A program made the position numbers and the translations under genes. From contig NZ_JABBKX010000010.1 of assembly GCF_012927745.1 (NCBI RefSeq), positions 1 through 64,000 on the forward strand: a stretch of 64,000 bases of DNA, given 5' to 3'. The notes under the pieces are model-generated. The model saw only the letters and a program-made list of their open reading frames with translations, had not been told where the DNA came from and made no database searches. The stretch's first letter is position 1. Each line of letters opens with the position of its first letter. This stretch comes from Neoroseomonas marina (GTDB taxonomy: Bacteria > Pseudomonadota > Alphaproteobacteria > Acetobacterales > Acetobacteraceae). This document shows positions 35,204 to 43,000 of this stretch, one piece after another.

Positions 35204-35882
35204 TGACCTCGGCGGGCGGTGCCGCGCCGACCACTTCGACCACCAGGGGCGGCAGGTCGTCACCGATCCATTGCTCGGAGCGGAAGACGGCATAGGACCG
35301 AGCATCCGCCCAGAATCGGTTGGTGAAGCGCGCGGCGCCGCGGCAGGTTTCCTCGAACAGCAGCGTGTCCTCGGCGGGGGAGGGCGCGGCGCGAAGCAGG
35401 CAATCGAGCCGCAGGCCGAAGCGCATCCGCGCGGGGTCGCTGGCGGACCGCATGACGTCGATCACCCGCGCGCTGCGGACGCTGGCGTCCCCGACCTCCG
35501 ACAGGCGGGACAGCGGATCGGTGGTGCCGTCGAAGCGCGTCGCGGCGAGGACCTGGCGCAGCCCCGCGGTGGCGACCACGCGCGGCCCCTCGGTCGCGAC
35601 CACCACGCCGCCCTGGGTCCGCCACATGCGGCGTTCCCCTTCGGCCTGGGTCAGACGCGCGAGGCCCCGGCGGCTGCCGAGGGCGAGCGCGAGCGCCGTC
35701 TCGCCGTCCTCCGTCGGCGCTTCGGCCGCGTCCCATTCGGCCTGCGGCAGGGGGTCAGAGGGCGTGAACAGCGAATCCGGCAGCGGGATCGGCCAGACCG
35801 CGGCCCGCAGCAGGTCGGCGCCCGTGGCATTGCCGCAGGCGGCGAGCGGCAACAGCAACAGGAGGGTCAGCAGGCCTCGCAC
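35187..35882 (-). CDS. YjbF/GfcB-like exopolysaccharide lipoprotein
   Basis: 231 residues with a short lipoprotein signal (MRGLLTLLLLLPLAAC, lipobox LAAC, Cys16). The block RRMWRTQGGVVVATEGPRVVATAGLRQVLAATRF resembles the core of the YjbF/GfcB family, partner of YjbH in group-4-capsule and Yjb polysaccharide secretion. The rest is beta-rich with a CRGAARFTNRFWADARSYAVF end. Start is a GTG at 35882 with no Shine-Dalgarno and a promoter-like -10 only a few bases upstream, suggesting a leaderless mRNA. The family call is by eye, supported by yjbH 1.3 kb away. Confidence 0.65.
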   Translation of the reverse strand: MRGLLTLLLLLPLAACGNATGADLLRAAVWPIPLPDSLFTPSDPLPQAEWDAAEAPTEDGETALALALGSRRGLARLTQAEGERRMWRTQGGVVVATEGPRVVATAGLRQVLAATRFDGTTDPLSRLSEVGDASVRSARVIDVMRSASDPARMRFGLRLDCLLRAAPSPAEDTLLFEETCRGAARFTNRFWADARSYAVFRSEQWIGDDLPPLVVEVVGAAPPAEVITLPR

Positions 35883-35889
35883 AATGCGC

Positions 35890-35919
35890 GAATATAGACG
35901 GAAAAATTAAACCGTCACG
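35890..35919 (-). promoter_or_regulatory. Promoter of the YjbF-like gene with an internal dyad
   Basis: On the minus strand GTGACG (plus 35913-35918), a 16-bp spacer and TATATT (plus 35891-35896) make a reasonable sigma-70-type promoter. Predicted transcription start is within two or three bases of the GTG codon. The spacer and -35 box overlap a dyad, GACGG (35897-35901) and CCGTC (35912-35916) around an A/T-only centre, that could be an operator. Confidence 0.45.
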
Positions 35920-35931
35920 CGCATTGGAGGG

Positions 35932-36756
35932 CTACTGCGTCACCAGCCGCTCCAGCAGCACGCGCAGCAGGCCGGCACCTTCGGCCAGGGCCTCGACGGC
36001 CACGGGCTGGCCCGCGGCCGCACCGTTGCCTGGTGGGAATGCCGCGCGATCCTGCCCCAGCTCGGCCGCCGAAAGCCGGCCATCGCCATCATAGTCGAGG
36101 CTCTCGACCAGCAGCCGGGCCGCGGCGACGGCCGCGACGGCGCCGATGGCGCTCGCGGCGGCGAAGGTCTCGGCCTCGCCGCCATCCTGCGCGGCGAGCG
36201 CCCAGGCGGCCCCGCGCAGCAGCCGCGCGATTTCCGCCGTGCCGAGCAGCCCGTCGCCCGATACGTCCCCCGCCTGGACCACGGCCTGCAGGCAGGCCGG
36301 CGCGGTGCCGCCCTGGCAGGCGGCCTCGATGCGTTCCATCGCGCCCAGGAAGGCGATGCCTTCCCCATGCAGCAGCGCGAGGACGGGTGGCGGCGCAGGG
36401 CAGCGTGTCCAGCGCGTGACCGGCGCGTTGCCCGGCAGGCGGTCGTCGCGGGTTTTCGGGTCGGGCTCGACGGTCTCGATGGCGTCGCCGGCGGGCCGCA
36501 GCATGACGCGCGGCGCCTCGCCGCCACCGCCGGTGCCGAGCGTCCAGCCATCCTGGGCCTGCACGCTGCGGAAGCGCACCAGCCGTGCCGGTCCCTCGGT
36601 GGGAAGTCGGGCGACGCTGCGCGCCGTCACGTGCAGCAGCGCCTCCGGCGTCGCGCAGTCGCCCACCGACCAGGTGCCCCGCATGGACTCGGGGATGCCC
36701 TGCGCCACGGCCGGCGTCGCCCCGAGCAGCAGCGCAGCGAGGAGGATGCGCTTCAC
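35932..36756 (-). CDS. Exported protein with two EF-hand calcium loops
   Basis: 274 residues; signal peptide MKRILLAALLLGATPAVAQ. Two twelve-residue EF-hand loops are intact: D164-V-S-G-D-G...E175 and D221-Y-D-G-D-G...E232, with acidic ligands at positions 1, 5 and 12, so calcium binding in the periplasm is likely. The N-terminal half (GTWSVGDCATPEALLHVTA) resembles small beta domains that contain a W-x-x-G-x-C motif, no family recognised. ATG overlaps the stop of the five-repeat protein gene by four bases, so the two are co-translated and probably work together. Confidence 0.78.
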   Translation of the reverse strand: MKRILLAALLLGATPAVAQGIPESMRGTWSVGDCATPEALLHVTARSVARLPTEGPARLVRFRSVQAQDGWTLGTGGGGEAPRVMLRPAGDAIETVEPDPKTRDDRLPGNAPVTRWTRCPAPPPVLALLHGEGIAFLGAMERIEAACQGGTAPACLQAVVQAGDVSGDGLLGTAEIARLLRGAAWALAAQDGGEAETFAAASAIGAVAAVAAARLLVESLDYDGDGRLSAAELGQDRAAFPPGNGAAAGQPVAVEALAEGAGLLRVLLERLVTQ

Positions 36757-38210
36757 TGCACCACCACCTCGACCCCGGCGCAGAGATCGGTCGCGGGCAA
36801 GGTCACCTCCCGCCCGTCGCGGAAGACCGCGGTGAGGTCGGCACGGCAGGGAATGCCCTCGGGCGGGGCGAAGTCGACCGTCTCGCCCACGCCGAGCACG
36901 GTGCGGCCGAGCCGGTCCGGCCCGCGCGCCGCGCCAGGCGCATCGGCGTAGAGTTCGGCGATCGGCACCGCGCCGCCGTTGCGCAGCCGCACGCTGCCCG
37001 GCCGTGGACCGGGATCGGGCACCTCGCCCTCATCGAGACGCTCGGCCAGAGTCCAGCCCGGGCGCAGCACGATCGTGCCGACCTCGCAGAGGTTGATCTG
37101 GGCGCGTTCCTCGGCGGCGCGGCGCTCCTCGAAGACGACGCGCAGATCGGCCTCGCAGTCGCGCAACCGTGCGGAGACCTCGCGTCGCGCGCCGCGCGGC
37201 AGCACCTCGTCGCCGAGCCGGTCCGGGCCCCAATCCTCTTCCGAGGTGCCGGAGATGTAGACCTCCTGCACCATGGCGGCGTGGCGGTTCACCAGGGTGA
37301 CGCGGCGTTCGGGCGGTCGCGGGGCGCCGGATCCGTCGAAGGCGACCTGACGGGTCGTGCAGAGGTCGACGCCCGGCTTCACCTCCTCGGCGGAATCCTC
37401 GTAGACGGCGCGGAGATCCCACAGGCAGCCCTCGCCGCGCACGCGCAAGGTGAAGCCGGATCCGGCCGGCAGCAGGTCCGCGCCGAGGCGGTCCGGCCCC
37501 CAGGCGGCTGGCGCCCGGGTCGAGGCGTAGAACTCGCGCATTGTGCGGTCGGACGTGTTGTCGATTCGCGCCTCGCGCCGCGGCGCGTTGGGGTCGCCGA
37601 AGACGAGGCGCGGTTCGCGGCACAGGTTCACGCCACGGCGGATGTCCTCCTCGCCATCCTCGAACACGGCGACGACGTCAAAGACGCAATCGCGCGTGCG
37701 CCCCAGGCGGAAGCGGAACTCGCGCCCGGCATCGACGACGTTCTCCCCGAGTCGGTCCGGCCCGCGACCGCTCGTGCCCGAAGGCGCGGCGAACAGTTGC
37801 AGGATGATGGTGTCCGTCTCGTTGCGGACGACGCCTTCGCGCAGCGGGATGGCCGGGTCGCCGAACTGGACGCGGCGATTCTGGCAGATGTTCTGCCGGC
37901 GGCGTTCCTCCGACCCGTCCTGGAAGACAGCGCGGAATTCGAGGTCGCAGGCCGTCCCGGCGATGCGGGCGCGGAAACTGCCGCGATCGGGCACGGTATC
38001 CGCGCCGAGCAGGTCGGGGCCGAAATCGGTGGCGCCCGGCGGGGCCGCATAGAGCTCCCGCAGCGTCAGGCCGGACTGGTTGGCGACGGTGGCTTCGCGC
38101 TCGCGCGCGGGCGGCGGCTGCGGCGCGGCCTGGCGCGGCGCACCCTGTCCCAGCGCGGCGAGCGGCAGGAGGGCGAGCAAGAGGGCCAACGCCATGGGGG
38201 GAAGGCGCAT
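36753..38210 (-). CDS. Secreted protein of five tandem two-cysteine repeats
   Basis: 485 residues from ATG 38210; signal peptide MRLPPMALALLLALLPLAALG and a short Gln/Pro-rich linker. The rest is five tandem repeats of about 80-100 residues (near 38-123, 124-211, 212-300, 301-404, 405-485). Each has an N-x-S-type start, an E-(L/F)-Y element, a GPD-x-LG motif, then C-x-x-D-(L/F)-x-A-V-(F/Y)-x-D/E and a closing (N/D)-(L/I)-C, giving two cysteines per repeat and ten in all. This suggests a string of disulfide-bonded beta domains. I do not recognise the family. Co-translated with the EF-hand gene downstream and near an OmpA-like gene. Confidence 0.8.
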   Translation of the reverse strand: MRLPPMALALLLALLPLAALGQGAPRQAAPQPPPAREREATVANQSGLTLRELYAAPPGATDFGPDLLGADTVPDRGSFRARIAGTACDLEFRAVFQDGSEERRRQNICQNRRVQFGDPAIPLREGVVRNETDTIILQLFAAPSGTSGRGPDRLGENVVDAGREFRFRLGRTRDCVFDVVAVFEDGEEDIRRGVNLCREPRLVFGDPNAPRREARIDNTSDRTMREFYASTRAPAAWGPDRLGADLLPAGSGFTLRVRGEGCLWDLRAVYEDSAEEVKPGVDLCTTRQVAFDGSGAPRPPERRVTLVNRHAAMVQEVYISGTSEEDWGPDRLGDEVLPRGARREVSARLRDCEADLRVVFEERRAAEERAQINLCEVGTIVLRPGWTLAERLDEGEVPDPGPRPGSVRLRNGGAVPIAELYADAPGAARGPDRLGRTVLGVGETVDFAPPEGIPCRADLTAVFRDGREVTLPATDLCAGVEVVVQ

Positions 38211-38321
38211 CGGGGGCCTTTCGGGGGAAACGGCGACCCCAGGATGCGGGCCTTGTGCACCGCGGCGCAAGGACATGGATGCAACACTGTGGCGGAAAAG
38301 CGCCACAGTAGATGCTGTGCC

Positions 38322-38750
38322 TCAGGGGGCAGGCAGGACCACGATCGTGACGGTGCGGGCCGGCGGTTCGGCGGCGCGGACACGGGGGCTGAACTGGGCG
38401 CTGCGGGCCTCGGCGCGCAGGCGGTCGCGCTCGATGCCGCGGGTGGACAAGGCCTCGGCGACCGCGCGGGCGCGCTCGGCGGCCAAGCGGATCGAGGTGC
38501 TCGCCCCGCCTTCCTGCCCCGAATGGCCCAGCACGCAGGCGACGCGATCCGGGTTGGCGCGCAGCGCTTCCTCGGCCGAGGCGAGGGCGGTCCGCGCCGC
38601 GTCGGTGACCCGCGCCGAACCCCGCGCGAAGGGCACGGAGAAGACGTCGTCCTCCACCTGCTCGGCGCCGACGCAGGAGAAGGGACGGACCTGCGCCGTG
38701 GCCGGAAGGGCGAACAGCAGCAGCGGCAGCAGCGCCGCGAGGTGGATCAT
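38322..38750 (-). CDS. Small OmpA-like domain protein
   Basis: 142 residues with a signal peptide (MIHLAALLPLLLFALPATA). The C-terminal part follows the OmpA/MotB peptidoglycan-binding pattern: F-x-x-G-S-A-x-V near 43, CVLGHSG (the GHTD-like loop, about 72), then IRLAAERARAVAEALSTRGIERDRLRAEARS, the N-x-x-L-S-x-x-R-A-x-x-V-x-x-x-L helix. The usual Asp of GHTD is Gly here (GHSGQEG), so meso-diaminopimelate binding may be weakened. ATG overlaps the cupin gene stop. A free-standing domain that may anchor a surface assembly. Confidence 0.78.
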   Translation of the reverse strand: MIHLAALLPLLLFALPATAQVRPFSCVGAEQVEDDVFSVPFARGSARVTDAARTALASAEEALRANPDRVACVLGHSGQEGGASTSIRLAAERARAVAEALSTRGIERDRLRAEARSAQFSPRVRAAEPPARTVTIVVLPAP

Positions 38751-39982
38751 GCGGCGAGCACCCCCGCATCCCGCAGCCGACCGATCAGCGCCGCCGCGTC
38801 GAGCGCGGGATAGGCGGCGCGCAGCTCGGCCTCCGACACGCTGGGCCGGGCGAGGATCCAGGCCGAAGCCTCGACCTCGCCGTAGGACATCGCGATGACG
38901 CCGGTCCCGGTCTTCAGGCCGAACTCGTTGCCGCGCCGCACGGGGCGGGCCTCCCCGACCACGCGCAGGGACGGGCCGGCGGGCGCGGCCGGAGCGGGGG
39001 CGCTCGGCGCCGCTGTCGGGGCCGGTGTCGTCTCGCCGCGGGCGGCGAGCAGGTCGTAGCCGCCCCGCTGGAAACGGTAGTCGCGCACATAGCCCTCGAG
39101 GATCTCCATCACCCTCGGTTCGCGTGCGAATTCCGCCAGCTTCTGGCCGAGCAACGCAGCGCGCTGGGTCAGCGCGTACTTCGCCGCCGGGCTGCCGTCC
39201 TGGCGCGGCAGCGGCTTGCGGAATTCGGGGTCGTGCAGCGCGCGCTCGGCGAGGATGTTCGCGAAGTCGAGGCCGAGCGGGGCGTGCACACCGTAGGCGA
39301 CGTGGACGGAGTTCGGCGCCTCGGCCAGCGCGTCATGGTACCAGCCGCGCGGCAGGTAGAGGATGTCGCCCTTCTTGATCACCAGGCGCTGGCGCAGCGC
39401 GCCCTTGGCCTGCTCGTGATGCTCCTGCTTCTGGCCGCGGAACAGCGGGTGGGCGATCGGCCACTCGGCGCGCCCTTCCCAGATGTTCCAGGCCTTCTCC
39501 CCTTCCACCTGCACCGCCCAGACGTCGTGGGTGTCGTAATGGGCGTGGAAGGCCTTGTGCGACTGCCAGGAGATGTAGACGTTGCCCTGCGCCTTCCCCA
39601 GCCCCGCGCCTTCCAGCGCCGCGGAGACGGCCGCGAGGCCGGGCGTCAGGCTGTCCACGTCGTTCATCACCACCGAGGCGCCGCGCCTGACCCAGTCCAG
39701 CACCTTCGCCGCGACGGGCTGGAGCACCTGTGCGCCATCGCGCGAGGTCGCCTTCACGCTGTACTGGGCGGGCGGCACCGGCACGCTGTCCATCACGAGG
39801 CGGAAGCTCGTCTCGGTCCAGATATGCGTCATGTCGAGCAGGCGATTGATCGCCGCCCAGTCGAGCACCTGCGCGAACTTGTCCGCCGCGCCCGGGATAT
39901 GGAGCGGCTGGCGGTCGTAGTACTCGGCCATGAACTGCTCGGGCGTGATGGGCGCGAGCAGGGTTTCGAAGGTGATGCTCAT
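38747..39982 (-). CDS. JmjC-type cupin oxygenase (ribosomal-oxygenase-like)
   Basis: 411-residue cytosolic 2-oxoglutarate/Fe(II) oxygenase of the cupin-4 group that includes YcfD/RoxA and NO66. Probable iron ligands are H148 and D150 in HAHYDTHDVWAVQVEGEKAW and H216 in LPRGWYHDA. The N-terminus ITPEQFMAEYYDRQPLHIPG and the Ala/Pro-rich linker near 320-340 leading to a winged-helix-like C-terminal domain are as expected. Known relatives hydroxylate residues of ribosomal proteins; the target here is unknown. First gene of the minus-strand group with the OmpA-like, repeat and EF-hand genes, though it is functionally unlike them. Divergent from NAD-GDH over 104 bp. Confidence 0.85.
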   Translation of the reverse strand: MSITFETLLAPITPEQFMAEYYDRQPLHIPGAADKFAQVLDWAAINRLLDMTHIWTETSFRLVMDSVPVPPAQYSVKATSRDGAQVLQPVAAKVLDWVRRGASVVMNDVDSLTPGLAAVSAALEGAGLGKAQGNVYISWQSHKAFHAHYDTHDVWAVQVEGEKAWNIWEGRAEWPIAHPLFRGQKQEHHEQAKGALRQRLVIKKGDILYLPRGWYHDALAEAPNSVHVAYGVHAPLGLDFANILAERALHDPEFRKPLPRQDGSPAAKYALTQRAALLGQKLAEFAREPRVMEILEGYVRDYRFQRGGYDLLAARGETTPAPTAAPSAPAPAAPAGPSLRVVGEARPVRRGNEFGLKTGTGVIAMSYGEVEASAWILARPSVSEAELRAAYPALDAAALIGRLRDAGVLAA

Positions 39983-40086
39983 GCCGCCTTTCTAGCCTCT
40001 CGCCGCGCCGCGCGGCAGGGGAATGGTGGACGGACCCGCCCCGCCCGGCGCACCCTGCGCCACCCGGAGGAACACGGAGACCCAAC

Positions 40087-43000
40087 ATGCCGGACGATAC
40101 GGCCGCCCTGCCAGACACGGCGCGCGGGGAAATCCTGCGGGTGGCGGAGGAAGCCCTGGCCCGGCTCGCCCCGAACCTGCCGGGCGACGCCGCCGTGCTG
40201 CTGCGCCTGCTCCATGCCGGGGTGCCCACCGCCGAACTCGCGACCGAGCCGCCCGAGGCCATCGCGGCCGCCGCGGCCAGCCTGTTCTCCTTCGCGGCCG
40301 AGCGCGCCCCCCGCACGGCCAAGGTCCGGGTGCTGCCGCCCGGCCCGCGTACCGGGCCGCGTCCGGTCGCCGAGATCGTCACGGACGACATGCCCTTCCT
40401 GGTCGATTCGGTGCTCGCCGCGCTCGCGCTGCACGGCCGCGCGGTGACCTCGCTGCTGCACCCCGTGCTCGGGGTGCGGCGCGATGGGGCGGGGCGGCTC
40501 GAGACGCTCGACCCGGCCGCCCCGACGCGGGAGAGCATGATGCGCGTGACGCTCGGCGCCGCGGGTCCGGTGCTGTCCGGCATGCCGGCCGGCGCGGGCG
40601 ATACGCTGGAGACGCTCGAGACCGCGCTGTCCAACGCGTTGCGGGACGTGCGCGTCGCGACCTCCGCCTTCCCGGCGATGCTGGCGCGACTGCGCGGGGC
40701 CGCGGCCGAGGTGGCCGCGCCCGGCGGCCCCGAGGCCGAGGAAGCCGCCGCCTTCGTGCAGTGGCTGAGCGAGGACAATTTCGTCCTGCTCGGCCACCGC
40801 CGGCTGGAAGTGCGGCCGGATGGCTCGATCGCGATCGACGAGGCCGAGAATCTGGGCCTGCTGTCCAACCCTGCGGTGCCGGTCTTCGACGTGCTGCGCG
40901 ACCTGTCGGCCCTGCCGCCGGCGGTCCGCGCCGCGCTGTCCGACCCGACGCCCCTGACCGTCGCCAAGGCGAACATGCGGGCGACGGTGCATCGGCCGCA
41001 GCACGCCGATGCCATCGCGACACGCATTTTCGACGCGGAAGGGCGTGTCGTCGGCGGGCGGATCTTCCTCGGCCTGTTCGCCGCCGCGGCCTACAACCGC
41101 AATCCGCGCTCCATCCCGCTGCTGCGGATGAAGTGCGAGCGCATCCTCGAAATGGCGGGCGTCGAGCCGGGCAGCCATGACGGCCGGGCGATGCGCAACA
41201 TCCTCGACACCTGGCCGCGCGACGAGCTGTTCCAGGCGCCGGAGGCGGCGATCCTCGCCGGCGCGCGGCGGGCGCTCGACCTCAGCATCCGCCCGCGTGC
41301 CGCGCTCGCGGTACGCCACGATCCCTTCGAGCGCTTCGTCTCGGCCATCGCCTGGCTGCCGCGCGACACCTTCGACACCAAGCTGCGCGAGCGCATCGGC
41401 CAGATGATCGCGCGCGCCTATGGCGGTCGTCTCTCGGCCTTCTACATCGCGCTCGGCGACGCGCCGCTGGCGCGCGTGCACTACATCATCGCGACGCGTC
41501 CGGGGCAGGTGCCCGTGGTGGACGTGCCGGTGCTCGAGGCCGCGGTGGCGCAGGCGGCGCGCGGCTTCGGCGACCGGCTGGCCGAGGCGCTGGCGGCCGC
41601 GCAAGGCGAGGCCGAGGCGCCGGCGACCCTGGCGCGCTGGCGCGACGCCTTCGCCCCCGCCTATCTGGAATCCGCGACGGCCGCCCAGGCCGTGGCGGAC
41701 ATCGGCCTGGCCGAACGCTCCATCGCCGCCGGCGGCGCGCGGGCGGAGCTGGTGCGCGCACCGGGAGACGGACCGCGGGTGCTCACGCTGCGCCTGGCCA
41801 ATCCGGGCGGGCCGCTCGCGCTCGCGGATGCGCTGCCGCTGTTCGAGAGCCTCGACCTGCGGGCCATCGAGGAACAGCCGCATCACCTGCGCCCGGCCGG
41901 CGGGCCGGAGGTGGTGCTGCACGTCTATCGGCTCGAGGCCGGGGTGGAGGCACCCGAGGACCGCTTCGAGGCGGTGCTCGAGGCGCTGGGCGCGCTGCTG
42001 GACGGGCGGGCGGAAGCGGACGGCTTCAACCGCCTGGTGCTGCGTGCGGGCATTTCGTGGCGCGAATCCTGGCTGCTGCGGGCGATGTTCCGCTGGCTGA
42101 AGCAGGTCGGCTTCCCCTTCGCGCAGGCGAGCGTGGAAGCGGCGCTCGCGGCGCATCCCGAAGCCGCGGCGCTGCTCGTCGCGATCTTCCGGGCGCGCTT
42201 CGAACCGGGTGGGTCGCGGACGGAGGAGGGGTTGCTCGCGCGCTGGACGGCGTTGCTCGACGCGGTGGCCAACCCCGACGAGGACCGCATCCTGTCGCGG
42301 CTGCGCACGCTGCTCGATGCCATGCTCCGGACCAACTACTTCCAGGGGAAGGAATATCTCGCCTTCAAGCTGGACAGCGCGCGGGCGGGCGAGATGCCGG
42401 CCCCGCGCCCCTGGCGGGAGATCTTCGTCCATTCGCCGCGCATGGAAGGCTGCCACCTGCGCGGCGGTCCGGTCGCGCGCGGCGGCATCCGGTGGTCCGA
42501 CCGGCGGGAGGATTTCCGCACCGAGATCCTCGGCCTGATGAAGGCCCAGGTGCTGAAGAACGTCATCATCGTGCCGACCGGGGCGAAAGGCGGCTTCGTG
42601 CTGAAGCAGCCGCCCGCCATGGCCGATCGCGAGGCGTTCCAGGCCGAGGGCATCGCCTGCTACCGGCTGCTGGTGCGTGGCATGCTCGACCTCGCGGACA
42701 ACTACAGCGGCGTCGAGGTGATCACGCCGCCGGGCATCGTGCGGCGCGACGGCGACGATCCCTACATCGTCGCGGCCGCCGACAAGGGCACCGCGACCTT
42801 CTCCGACATCGCCAACGGGCTGTCGGCGGAGTATGGCTTCTGGCTGGGCGATGCCTTCGCCTCGGGCGGGTCGGCCGGCTACGACCACAAGGGCATGGGC
42901 ATCACCGCGCGCGGTGCCTGGGTGATGATCGACCGGCATTTCCAGGAAGTGCTCGGCAGGTCGGTGCAGGACGCGCCCTTCGACATGGTCGGCGTCGGCG

